A DNA stretch of 12,899 nt from Actinomycetota bacterium (GCA_018894655.1 JAHIPE010000058.1:1-12899); one strand, 5' to 3'; counted from the stretch's first letter, positions 5,800-12,616 are shown. Translations and numbers: made by a program. Notes: generated by a model from the letters alone, not told the origin.

Positions 5800-8700
5800 T
5801 CAGTCCCCATACCCCCCTATGGTATCCGTCCCCGCTCCCCGGTTGTTCCAGTACATGGCACGCTCGACCATGATCTTCTTGCCCGCGGTCTTCGAGGTGA
5901 CCATGATGGAGGCCCTTCCTGTGATTCCCGAGTGCTCCAGCATGTTGAAGGTCTTGCGGGAGCTTGCAGGGATCTTCTCTGTCTTTGTGACGTTACCCTT
6001 GCTGTCGGGGGTCATGTAGGTGATCTCAACAGTGACATCACTCGCGTTGGGGTTCTGCACCAGGGTGTACGTCTCACGTCCGTTTGATGTCTCTCCGTCG
6101 GGGAGGTAGAACGTGGTGTGAGGGGCGGCAAGCCCTATCGAGTCGTGGCACGCCTCTCCCGCCGCGGTCCCCTCTCCCCAGTACATGGCACGCTCGGCTA
6201 TGATGGGCTGGCTTCCACTCACCTGGGTGGAGAAGTCGCTTGCGGGAAGGGCGTCGTTCACCCTGATGGTATGCCTCGAGTTGGCGGGCATGGTGAACGG
6301 GGCCTGGGGTACCGCTCCGGATGATGTCATGTAGGTGACGGTAACCTCGGTGTCGCCTGGGTTGGGGTTCTGTACCAGCACGTAGGTGGTGAACCCCCAG
6401 TCGGTGGTGCCCTCGGCAAGGTAGTAGTTCTCCGCCGGTGATGTCGTCCCTATGGAGTCGTGGCCAGAGCGGCGGTTGTTGCGGTACATGGCCCTCTCGG
6501 GGATTACCGAGATGTCCGCCTCCACCTTGATGGAGGCGTCCTTCTCCCCGATGTCGTTTGCCATGTTGTACGTCTTGCGGCTGTTTGCCGGTATCTTCTT
6601 CTCGAACGTCTGTGGTGAGTCTCCCTCTATCATGTAGGTGACCTGGGCGGTTGCCTCGGTCGCGTTGGGGTTCTGGATGAGAAGCCAGCACTCGAACCCC
6701 CAGGCGGAAGACCCTTCGGCCAGGTACCAGGTCTTGTTGGGGGAGGTCACACCTATGGAGCAGTGTCCGTCCGGTGAGGGGGCGCCCTCTCCAGTCCAGG
6801 ACATGGTGCGGTCCACCGCTATCGTCTTGCCCTGCTTGCACTCCACCTTGGTGGAGAAGTCCTTTGCTCCCAGGATATCCCTGGGGTTGATGGTCGCCTG
6901 GGACATGGCGGGCATGTCTATGTCCCCCCCAGGCAGGGCTCCTGCGTCGGTCATGTAGGTGACGGTGGCACTCACGCTCTCGTTGTTGGGGTTCTCGATG
7001 GTTATGTAGCAGTCGTATCCCCAGTCGGTGGAGCCCTCGGCCAGGTACCAGGTGGAGCCCTCCGATACTGCCAAACTCACCACCACCGTATGGTTGGCGG
7101 TAACGTTCTTGATGACGTAGGGGTTGGCGATTGTCGCCGGGCTGCCGTTGTCGGTGATGCCGGCGATGTGGTAGCCGGTGTCCGGGTTGATGTTGATGGT
7201 GGCGGTCCCCCCGTAACTGACGGACTGCGATGGAGGGCTCACCGTCCCGTGCCCTCCCGAGACCGAGGCGGTGACCGTGTGGTTGGTGGGTTGGTTGAGC
7301 GTCATCGACGGGTCGCCGTAGAGGTTAAAGCCGCACAGGTTCGCGTGGTGACAGTCATCCCAGCCGCCGAACCAGTAGTTGTTTCTGTACTGGAGGTCGC
7401 TATCCCTCAGTGCTTTTCCCGCCGAGTTGCCCTCAAGGAGGCTCTTGTAGAAGAAGTAGTCGATCGAGGCGTTCCCGCCGCCGTCCTTGTTCGCCCAGCC
7501 GACCCTGTACCAGGAGATCCTTGAAGCGCCCACGAAAGCCGAGGCGCCCTGCTTCATGAACGCTTTATCCATGCTGTTCGCGTTCTCCGGCCAGGCGGTA
7601 TTGCAGGAGCAGGAGAACACCACGCTGGGATGAGCGTCGTCCATAGATGCCGCGTCCGCGGAAGTCACCAGGCTTGGCCAGCTCATCTCGCCCGACTCGG
7701 GAACGCCGTCCCCGTCATCTGTTGACCAGTATTTTCTCCAGGCGGCGGTCTCGCTTCCATGGGCCCACCAGTTCACCAGTCCGTAGTCTTTCGGCCACTC
7801 GGAGACGACGTTGGCGTTGGTAAGATTCATGTCACAGGCCGGGGGCTCGGGAGTGCGTCCCGCTTTCTCGTACATGGTGGTGTAAGTGTATCCCCCCGGG
7901 TCGAGCAGGCCGGATTTCATCTCCTCCATGAGCGTGGAACCCCAGGTCGCGCCATAGCCACTGTAATCCTCGTTGGCGTAGTTGCTGGTGGCGCCGAGCA
8001 GGAGGGCCTTTTTCTTCCAGGCGCCCGAATCTGTCTGGAAGTTTACTATCTTGTTACAGATGGAAGTGATCTCGACCGCGTTGTCGTTAGGTATTCTTCC
8101 AACGTAGACCTCGGGGTAGAAGTCGACCCCGCCGGCGATATCGTCCACTCCGTACTGACCGTATTTACCGTCGCGGCTTATGTCCCAGTCGCCGCTCAGG
8201 TCGGAGTAGTAGTAGTCGGTTGGCGTGTAGTCGTAAGCAGCTCCTTGCTCTACCGGCGTGTAACACCGCCTCATGTTAACCAAGGAGTCGTTCCCGACGA
8301 TCAGTACGTAGTCTATGCCGTAAGCTACGTAGTTGTCCTTCAGGTACTTCCGAATCCTCGCGGGAAGGTCCGGTTCCAGGGGGTAAGTCGTGTTCAACCA
8401 GCTGGTGGTGACGGTCACCACGCTCAACCCCTGGCTTATCTTGTAGTTCTTGAGGGGGTCCGCCGCCGTGGAGAGGGCATCGGTGGTGATTATCACGTAG
8501 TCGGCGGTATCCGCCTGGGGCAGGGGAGACCTTGCGCCCTCCGGCCGGTACCAGGAACTCGCCTGGTCGAAGTTGTCGATTATGCTCGATTGAACCCCTT
8601 CGAGGGAGTCGTCGGCCAGCTCTTTCGGCTCGAGCTCCCTGCCGGGCACGCAATCAACCCGGATGCTCATGCTGCCGCTGGCCTCCAGGGTGCCGGAGTG

Positions 8701-9231
8701 CGGCCTGTAACGAACCGGGGTCACCTTCACCCGGGCCATGGAGTACTTGCGCATCATCCCGGTCCCATCCAGAGACACCGGTTGGTCCGGGTACGGCGAG
8801 TCGGAGCCGTAGACCTCCTGGTCGGCGGGCGCCGGGGCCGGCAACGGGTTGAAGTCCTCAGTCGAGGGGGCCGGTGGCTGTCCCCACCTTATGGCGTGTG
8901 CTCCCGGGAGCGCCTTCCAGTCGCTTCGGGTGACCTCCAGGCTATCCGCCCTCATCCCGGGGGGGACGGATATGGAGAGGGTCTTTGAGGGTATGGCCGG
9001 AAGCCCCACGTCCATCGAGCACGGATACCCCTCCAGGTGGAGCGTGTCGGTGCCGTCCCCGTTATCGGTTATCTCGAGCTCGGGAAAATCGAGGGAGATC
9101 TCAAACGACGTGGGAGGCGATTCGGCTCCCATCCCCACGTTGCCCGGGATAACGAACATGACAAGTGACATGGCCATGGCCGCGACGCAGATGACACCGA
9201 CCGTCCTGAACCATCCATCATGATTTTTCAC
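5800..9231 (-). CDS. Secreted gingipain-like (family C25) cysteine peptidase with C-terminal repeats
   Basis: The product is 1143 residues with a GTG start at 9231; GGGGGG 4-9 bases upstream is the only Shine-Dalgarno candidate. A signal peptide spans about residues 1-36 (hydrophobic 11-30). Residues 43-200 resemble the C25 propeptide (for example GLPAIPSKTLSISVPPG). Residues about 242-645 form the caspase-like C25 domain: YVIITTD (245-251), GIDYVLIVGND (305-315), VYVGRIP (375-381), the catalytic His491 in AHGSETAAW, a Cys pair in FSCSCNTAW (Cys543 the likelier nucleophile) and NLYGDPSMTL (636-645). Residues 650-720 look like an InlB-type bacterial repeat. Four units of the WYLAEGST repeat follow, at about 728-811, 835-916, 936-1018 and 1041-1128. 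It probably acts outside the cell. C25 gingipain-like domains are broadly distributed, so Arg/Lys specificity cannot be assumed. No type IX C-terminal signal is apparent. Confidence 0.88.
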   Translation of the reverse strand: MKNHDGWFRTVGVICVAAMAMSLVMFVIPGNVGMGAESPPTSFEISLDFPELEITDNGDGTDTLHLEGYPCSMDVGLPAIPSKTLSISVPPGMRADSLEVTRSDWKALPGAHAIRWGQPPAPSTEDFNPLPAPAPADQEVYGSDSPYPDQPVSLDGTGMMRKYSMARVKVTPVRYRPHSGTLEASGSMSIRVDCVPGRELEPKELADDSLEGVQSSIIDNFDQASSWYRPEGARSPLPQADTADYVIITTDALSTAADPLKNYKISQGLSVVTVTTSWLNTTYPLEPDLPARIRKYLKDNYVAYGIDYVLIVGNDSLVNMRRCYTPVEQGAAYDYTPTDYYYSDLSGDWDISRDGKYGQYGVDDIAGGVDFYPEVYVGRIPNDNAVEITSICNKIVNFQTDSGAWKKKALLLGATSNYANEDYSGYGATWGSTLMEEMKSGLLDPGGYTYTTMYEKAGRTPEPPACDMNLTNANVVSEWPKDYGLVNWWAHGSETAAWRKYWSTDDGDGVPESGEMSWPSLVTSADAASMDDAHPSVVFSCSCNTAWPENANSMDKAFMKQGASAFVGASRISWYRVGWANKDGGGNASIDYFFYKSLLEGNSAGKALRDSDLQYRNNYWFGGWDDCHHANLCGFNLYGDPSMTLNQPTNHTVTASVSGGHGTVSPPSQSVSYGGTATININPDTGYHIAGITDNGSPATIANPYVIKNVTANHTVVVSLAVSEGSTWYLAEGSTDWGYDCYITIENPNNESVSATVTYMTDAGALPGGDIDMPAMSQATINPRDILGAKDFSTKVECKQGKTIAVDRTMSWTGEGAPSPDGHCSIGVTSPNKTWYLAEGSSAWGFECWLLIQNPNATEATAQVTYMIEGDSPQTFEKKIPANSRKTYNMANDIGEKDASIKVEADISVIPERAMYRNNRRSGHDSIGTTSPAENYYLAEGTTDWGFTTYVLVQNPNPGDTEVTVTYMTSSGAVPQAPFTMPANSRHTIRVNDALPASDFSTQVSGSQPIIAERAMYWGEGTAAGEACHDSIGLAAPHTTFYLPDGETSNGRETYTLVQNPNASDVTVEITYMTPDSKGNVTKTEKIPASSRKTFNMLEHSGITGRASIMVTSKTAGKKIMVERAMYWNNRGAGTDTIGGYGD

Positions 9232-9348
9232 TGGACCCCCCCGCCTTCACCTAGACCGCTTGCTTGTATCCGATTGAGGTCCTTTCCCCATTGATTCCCT
9301 GGGAAACCAATGAAACCATGTCGAGAAGGGGTCTCTTCCGATAAGAAA

Positions 9349-9357
9349 ATTATACCA
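9349..9357 (-). promoter_or_regulatory. Extended -10 promoter candidate for the C25 peptidase gene
   Basis: The minus strand reads TGGTATAAT, a consensus -10 with the extended TGn element and no good -35. The predicted start near 9342 gives a leader of about 110 bases before the GTG at 9231. Apart from this, 9232-9541 shows no gene I can support. Confidence 0.5.
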
Positions 9358-9541
9358 CCCGGGAGTCACCAGAACCATGAGAATCAGCAGATTCGGCAGG
9401 ATCTTCGGCTGCGGGCACTGCCCCCACGGTGTTCTATGCCACCACAGTGGAGCATCAAAGAGAGGCCGGGCAAACGCACGCATTTTACCCGCCAAACAAT
9501 GTGATACGGGCCTCAACGACGTGGCTACAGCAACGGACAGT

Positions 9542-9697
9542 CTATAACCAAGCCTTGAGCGCCTTTTCGGCGGCTTGCTGAGACAAGAAACATGCCAGGT
9601 GGCAGCGTTTTCCTTGTGCGCTGTACTCGGCGTCATCCAAATCCAGATCGGCCTGCTTTTTCCAGCGTTTATACTCCCTTTCAGGATCAGGCCGCAT
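9542..9697 (-). pseudogene. Truncated HEPN-domain gene (toxin half of an MNT/HEPN pair)
   Basis: A 51-codon frame starts at an ATG that overlaps the last 11 bases of the MNT gene upstream. It has the N-terminal HEPN helices: WKKQADLDLDDAEYSAQGK (12-30), then CFLSQQAAEKALKAWL (36-51), the family's hallmark '.f..QQA.EKalKa.l'. A TAG stop then ends it, and the following bases in any frame do not resume HEPN similarity. Intact family members are about 120-140 residues (compare the 138-residue copy at 11985), so helices 3-5 and the presumed functional C-terminal motif are gone. It is probably inactive. It is also too short for most gene callers. Confidence 0.75.
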
Positions 9698-10043
9698 ATA
9701 ACAGTTTACCTTTCTCTAAGGCATGGATAAGAAATGGGCTCTTTTCCCTCATCTCATCGAACTCTTCCGGTGTGTAGATAAGCAAATCCATGGCGACCGA
9801 GGGCTTGATACGTTGATAGGCCGTTTTTAAGCGGTCAAGAAACCGCTCCTCCACTTGCATGACGGCCACCAGGTCTATGTCGCTCAATGGATTCGGGATA
9901 TCGTTGGCCAAAGAACCGATGAGAATGATACGTTCAGCCCCCATACCCTTGAGTTCGCTAACCGCCCTTTCTAACTCATCCTCCAGTTTTCGGCGTCTTT
10001 TTTCCAGCACCTCGCGGTCAAGAATCAACTTCCACACCTCCAT
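9687..10043 (-). CDS. Minimal nucleotidyltransferase (MNT), antitoxin-type
   Basis: The product is 118 residues of the pol-beta-superfamily minimal nucleotidyltransferase type. The catalytic signature GS-x10-D-x-D is intact: Gly43-Ser44, Asp55, Asp57, with a probable third carboxylate Asp86 in AMDLLIY. In characterised MNT/HEPN systems such an enzyme neutralises the HEPN toxin, in some cases by AMPylation. The annotated start is ATG 10043. A GGAGG just inside the frame, 8 bases before TTG 10028, would fit a start five codons later. It shares GAERIILIGSLA and the LEKGKLLY tail with the second MNT at 11603. Its partner is reduced to 51 codons, leaving an orphan antitoxin gene. Confidence 0.82.
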   Translation of the reverse strand: MEVWKLILDREVLEKRRRKLEDELERAVSELKGMGAERIILIGSLANDIPNPLSDIDLVAVMQVEERFLDRLKTAYQRIKPSVAMDLLIYTPEEFDEMREKSPFLIHALEKGKLLYAA

Positions 10044-10066
10044 CCACCATCCACACCGACTTGATT

Positions 10067-10090
10067 ATTGCACTTGAAGGGCGGTGCAAT
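10067..10090. promoter_or_regulatory. Inverted repeat upstream of MNT gene (operator candidate)
   Basis: ATTGCAC (10067-10073) and GTGCAAT (10084-10090) form a perfect 7-bp inverted repeat with a 10-base spacer, 24 bp upstream of the MNT ATG. It overlaps AATAAT on the minus strand, the only -10-like sequence there. Size and position suit a dimeric repressor site, possibly for autoregulation. The binding protein is unknown. Confidence 0.35.
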
Positions 10091-10132
10091 CGTGGTATGT
10101 TGCTATTCAGTGTTGTGTGTTGTTCAGCCGTG

Positions 10133-10245
10133 TTGCGTATATGTTGCCGTTCGATATTCTTTCGACAGAACCTACGGGGAGAAGTAAACCCCGCCGGGGA
10201 CATCGTCAACGCCGGGTTCACCGTAGTTATTGTATTTTGCCGGTG
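10133..10245 (-). pseudogene. Decayed fragment of a C25-type peptidase gene
   Basis: Read on the minus strand this gives KYNNYGEPGVDDVPGG followed by VYFSP and a stop. That matches residues 356-372 of the intact C25 peptidase (KYGQYGVDDIAGGVDFY) with a two-codon insertion. At DNA level, plus 10176-10213 matches plus 8109-8146 at about 30 of 38 positions. Similarity continues through the segment encoding EVYVGRIPNDN with several single-base indels. The fragment is far too short and broken to be functional. It indicates a second, lost C25 gene copy in the same orientation. Confidence 0.6.
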
Positions 10246-10278
10246 TTAGTAGTGGAAAATGGTTAATGCCGGCGATAT

Positions 10279-10317
10279 AGTATCTTCATCGATACTTAGC
10301 GGCATTGCGCTGCCGCT
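10279..10317 (+). other. Two hairpins immediately before the deacetylase start
   Basis: Hairpin 1 pairs AGTATC (10279-10284) with GATACT (10291-10296). Hairpin 2 pairs AGCGGCA (10298-10304) with TGCCGCT (10311-10317) across a 6-base loop and ends 3 bases before ATG 10321. No Shine-Dalgarno is visible between them and the ATG. They may restrict initiation, or the true start may be further in (ATG 10435). Confidence 0.4.
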
Positions 10318-10320
10318 GAT

Positions 10321-11344
10321 ATGGCGAGGGAGGTGGAACCAATCAGGCAGGGGAGAGAACCGCCTTCCGGTCGTAGGCACGCACCTTCCAACAGAAGGGA
10401 CCGGCGTTCGCGGGCTGCTATCCGCAGCGAGATAATGAGGAGGCGAAGGAGGCGCCTGATCCCCCTGGTCGTTATCGCCGTACTCGCCCTGGCCATTATT
10501 CTCTTCAGCCCCTGGGGGCTCTTGAAGGGATCACTGTATTCCTGTGACAACGCTGAATCCACCAAGGAGGAGGAAAGTAAGTCCAACAGGTCTGAAGAGG
10601 GGAGTGAGAGCGGGAAAACGGAGGAGGACACCAAAGAGGAACAGGCCCAGTCCGGACCGGTTGAGAAGAAGTCAGATACCAGACCCCCCTCGGTTGCGAT
10701 AGTGGTTGACGACGTGGGCTTTGACGCGACCAATCTGCCCCAGTGGCTGGCCATTGACGCACCGTTATCTTTCGCGGTCGTTCCTTATTGCGTGCTCTCG
10801 GCTGGCCTGTCCGACCAGCTCTACGACGCCGGCTACCTGATAATGATGCATATCCCCACCGAGAACATGCCCCCCCAACACCTATTCAGGCAAGGGGCAG
10901 TTATCCTGCGGAATGGACAGCAGTACCGTCTCCCAGACGCTGGATGCCGACCTGGCCACGGTTCCCAACGTATCGGGCATCAACAACCATCAGGGCGGAC
11001 AGGGCTGCGCGGACTTGCAACTGATGACATACGAGTGCGAGTGGGCCAGGTCCAAAGGTTTCTACGTGGTTGACAGCAACAGCGCTCGCAACTCCAAGGT
11101 TGCCCAGGCAGCGGTGTCCCTGGGGCTGGGCCATAAGCGGAACGAAGTCTTCATAGACCACCAGAATGACCCGGACTACATAAGATCAGCGATGCGCAAG
11201 TTGGCCGACCTGGCAACGAAGAACGGGTACGCGATAGGGATATGCCACTTCAACCGTCCCAATACCGCCGCCGTGGTCGGGGAAATGGTCAAGGTGTTGA
11301 AGGAAGAGGGCCTTTTTGCCTTCGCCAGGGACATCGACAATTAG
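10321..11344 (+). pseudogene. Divergent polysaccharide deacetylase (DUF610/YibQ-type), frameshifted at a C7 tract
   Basis: Two frames together make one protein of about 340 residues. The first (10321 to the C tract) has an Arg-rich cytoplasmic N terminus, one membrane segment (about residues 46-63), an acidic Ser/Glu/Lys linker (78-118) and the start of the divergent polysaccharide deacetylase fold: VAIVVDDVGFD (125-135), PLSFAVVPY (148-156) and YLIMMHIPTEN (172-182). The second supplies the rest: VPNVSGINNHQGG, GFYVVDSNS, VFIDH and YAIGICHF. The frames meet at seven C's (10870-10876). Removing one C restores MPPNTYSGKGQ...GMDSST, the expected continuation. It was probably an extracytoplasmic enzyme, but family members often have unproven activity. 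It could be a true pseudogene, a sequencing indel or a phase-variable gene. ATG 10435 is an alternative start. The stop lies in the palindromic element. Confidence 0.75.
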
Positions 11345-11507
11345 TACCCCGCTCCATAAATACGCTGGCATTCGAACGCCGCTGCATCCACTCCTGCTAC
11401 GTTCCGCTCCCTCGACGTACTACAGGAGTACGTCTCAGTCGCGCGCCTTGCCGGAGCGGCGCTTCGACGCTCTCGGTGCTTAACCGTATCTATGGAACGA
11501 GGCACTA
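11342..11507. repeat. 166-bp palindromic element (MITE-like)
   Basis: The outer arms 11342-11364 and 11485-11507 match as inverted repeats at about 19 of 23 positions. Inner arms GCATTCGAACGCCGCT and the complement of the GGCGCTTCGACGC segment (about 11459-11471) pair with single gaps. CCGCTCC (11404-11410) faces GGAGCGG (11453-11459). A perfect 8-bp hairpin, GACGTACT/AGTACGTC, loop acagg, sits at the centre (11414-11434). The whole element can fold as one long imperfect hairpin. It has no ORF of its own. Its first three bases are the TAG stop of the deacetylase frame, and it abuts a C25 gene remnant. A non-autonomous insertion is the likeliest reading. Confidence 0.6.
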
Positions 11508-11528
11508 GCCGGGCGGGGTGTCTGGCTT

Positions 11529-11555
11529 CAGGGGTGACCCTCACCCTGGCCATGG
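11529..11555 (-). pseudogene. Short C25 peptidase-like remnant (N-terminal region)
   Basis: The minus strand encodes AMARVRVTP, matching SMARVKVTP at residues 164-172 of the intact C25 peptidase. The DNA (plus 11531-11555) matches plus 8716-8740 at about 22 of 25 positions. Alone this is weak, but it has the same orientation as the fragment at 10133-10245 and lies upstream of it, in the right order. The surrounding 11508-11602 also contains a GGGTGA/TCACCC hairpin and the palindrome TGGCCATGGCCA (11547-11558). Confidence 0.4.
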
Positions 11556-11602
11556 CCACCTGTGCCCCAGGAAAGAAACAGTACCTGAAGGTATGATATA
11601 GA

Positions 11603-11998
11603 ATGAAGCAAAACGATCAAGATCATAAGGTTAACATGGACGCTGCTTCAACGCTGCAAAGAATGAGCGCAAAGAGAAAAAGCAGAGAGAAAAAGCTCAC
11701 GTCCGCGCTTGATGCGCTAACAGAACAATTGTCCCTTATGGGGGCGAAAAAGATCATCCTGTTTGGCTCTCTCGCCGACAGTAGGGTGGGGAGCTGGAGT
11801 GACCTGGATCTTCTGGTGGTCATGCCGGACAGCAAGTCTGGAAAGGAATGGTTCAGGGAGATATACGAAAAGACGGACCCGGAGGTTCCCGCGGACATCT
11901 TCCCTTTCACGGAAGAGGAGCTCGAACATAAGATTCCACAGAGCAGCTTCATACGTCACGCCCTGAAGACGGGAAAGGTGGTTTATGAAAAGGGATAG
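11603..11998 (+). CDS. Minimal nucleotidyltransferase (MNT), antitoxin of an MNT/HEPN pair
   Basis: The product is 131 residues from ATG 11603 (GAAGG 11 bases upstream). ATG 11636, with AAGG 5 bases upstream, is an equally good start and gives an N terminus closer in length to the paralogue at 9687. The nucleotidyltransferase signature is complete: GSLADSRVGSWSDLDL with Gly55-Ser56, Asp68, Asp70, and the likely third acid Asp98 in ADIF. The basic, helical N terminus (residues 20-45) is typical of the family. The gene ends inside the HEPN gene (14-base overlap), implying coupled translation. It would counteract the HEPN partner, possibly by nucleotidylating it. It resembles the other MNT in GAKKIILFGSLA and ALKTGKVVYEKG, but the two are clearly diverged and not a recent duplicate. 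Confidence 0.85.
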   Translation: MKQNDQDHKVNMDAASTLQRMSAKRKSREKKLTSALDALTEQLSLMGAKKIILFGSLADSRVGSWSDLDLLVVMPDSKSGKEWFREIYEKTDPEVPADIFPFTEEELEHKIPQSSFIRHALKTGKVVYEKG

Positions 11999-12401
11999 GG
12001 TTGCGGAAGCCAGAAGTTGGCTGCGACAAAGTCTGGCCGAACTGGAAGACGCCCGTGAGTTGGAGCAAAGGGGCAGGTTTTACCTCGCCCTCTTCCTCTT
12101 CCAACAAGCTACGGGGAAGGCCTTGAAATCCTATCTTTACCACCAGGGAGAGGAAGAGCTCTTCACCCATTCGGTGAATGACCTGCTGAAACTGGCGATC
12201 TCATACGATAAGGAGTTCGAGAAGGCGTTGAAAGCGAAGACCCTCGACAGATACTATATCCCAACCCGCTATCCCAACGGGCTGGCCGGAGACGTCCCGG
12301 CTGAATTCTTCGATGACCCGGATGAATGCCGCAGCGCGCGAGAACTGGCCATGGCCGCCATAGAGCTTGTCAAGTTGAAAATCGGCCAAGTCTTATCATA
12401 G
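11985..12401 (+). CDS. HEPN-domain protein, toxin-type partner of the MNT
   Basis: The product is 138 residues, with its ATG inside the last codons of the MNT gene. Helix 1-2 features are WLRQSLAELEDARELEQRGRF (12-32, in two parts) and ALFLFQQATGKALKSYLY (35-52). Then come THSVNDLLKL (61-70) with conserved His62, and the motif LDRYYIPTRYPNGL (87-100), diagnostic of one HEPN branch. The classical RNase motif R-x4-6-H is absent in the expected place; RYYIPTRYP occupies it. RNase activity therefore cannot be assumed, and a role in nucleotide or RNA binding with its MNT is possible. The overlap with the MNT gene matches the degenerate pair at 9542-10043, showing the same module architecture twice in 3 kb. 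Confidence 0.82.
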   Translation: MKRDRVAEARSWLRQSLAELEDARELEQRGRFYLALFLFQQATGKALKSYLYHQGEEELFTHSVNDLLKLAISYDKEFEKALKAKTLDRYYIPTRYPNGLAGDVPAEFFDDPDECRSARELAMAAIELVKLKIGQVLS

Positions 12402-12430
12402 CGAGACGAGGACCTGTCCCCCGAACCGAG

Positions 12431-12467
12431 AGTCATCGCGAGGAGCCGAAGGCGACGAAGCAAACCC
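12431..12467. repeat. REP-like dispersed repeat
   Basis: The segment contains TCATCGCGAGGAGC and CGAAGGCGACGAAGCAA. This is the well-known repeat family that appears in many genomes as 'GTCATTGCGAGGAGCGAAGCGACGAAGCAATC' in two halves (from memory). It lies 30 bp after the HEPN stop and has no coding role. Confidence 0.6.
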
Positions 12468-12499
12468 AAGACCTTAACTCGAAGGCCATCCCGAGCTTT

Positions 12500-12545
12500 T
12501 CGCCAGGAGACAGCGTTGGATAAACTCCTGGCGAGGCTTCGCCTC
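12500..12545. other. Strong hairpin pair downstream of HEPN gene
   Basis: TCGCCAGGAG (12500-12509) pairs perfectly with CTCCTGGCGA (12525-12534). A small hairpin GAGGC-TTC-GCCTC follows immediately (12533-12545). No T-tract follows, so this is not a classical terminator, but it could define the 3' end of the MNT/HEPN transcript or belong to the neighbouring REP-like repeat. Confidence 0.5.
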
Positions 12546-12565
12546 AGACCAGTTGCAACCGAGTA

Positions 12566-12594
12566 TTGAAATAGTTGGATTCTTGGTCTATAAT
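12566..12594 (+). promoter_or_regulatory. Strong sigma70-type promoter
   Basis: A -35 TTGAAA (12566-12571), a 17-base spacer and a perfect -10 TATAAT (12589-12594) are present. Transcription would begin near 12601, 26 bases before the TTG of the 57-codon ORF. Confidence 0.8.
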
Positions 12595-12616
12595 GTGTGT
12601 AACACCGTGTATAACA
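12595..12616 (+). promoter_or_regulatory. Direct repeats at the transcription start (operator candidate)
   Basis: GTGTGTAACA (12595-12604) and GTGTATAACA (12607-12616) agree at 9 of 10 positions, 12 bp apart, roughly one helical turn. They cover the predicted +1 of the promoter at 12566-12594. A regulator bound here would block initiation. Confidence 0.35.

Noticed and set aside
5624..5800. CRISPR-like regular repeats
   Set aside because: The units are unequal in length, not near-identical, have no spacers of constant size, and no cas gene is nearby.
5595..5810. 71-codon minus frame containing PHPNPLPRRGEG
   Set aside because: This is the usual false translation of REP-like hairpins. No start signal and no protein family.
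9247..9636. 129-codon minus frame between the C25 gene and the MNT module
   Set aside because: It overlaps the truncated HEPN frame, has no family resemblance and contains the extended -10 promoter of the C25 gene.
11342..11510. A tRNA or other classical RNA gene in the palindromic segment
   Set aside because: No T-loop GGTTCRA block, anticodon stem or CCA end fits. The pairing is a single long hairpin.
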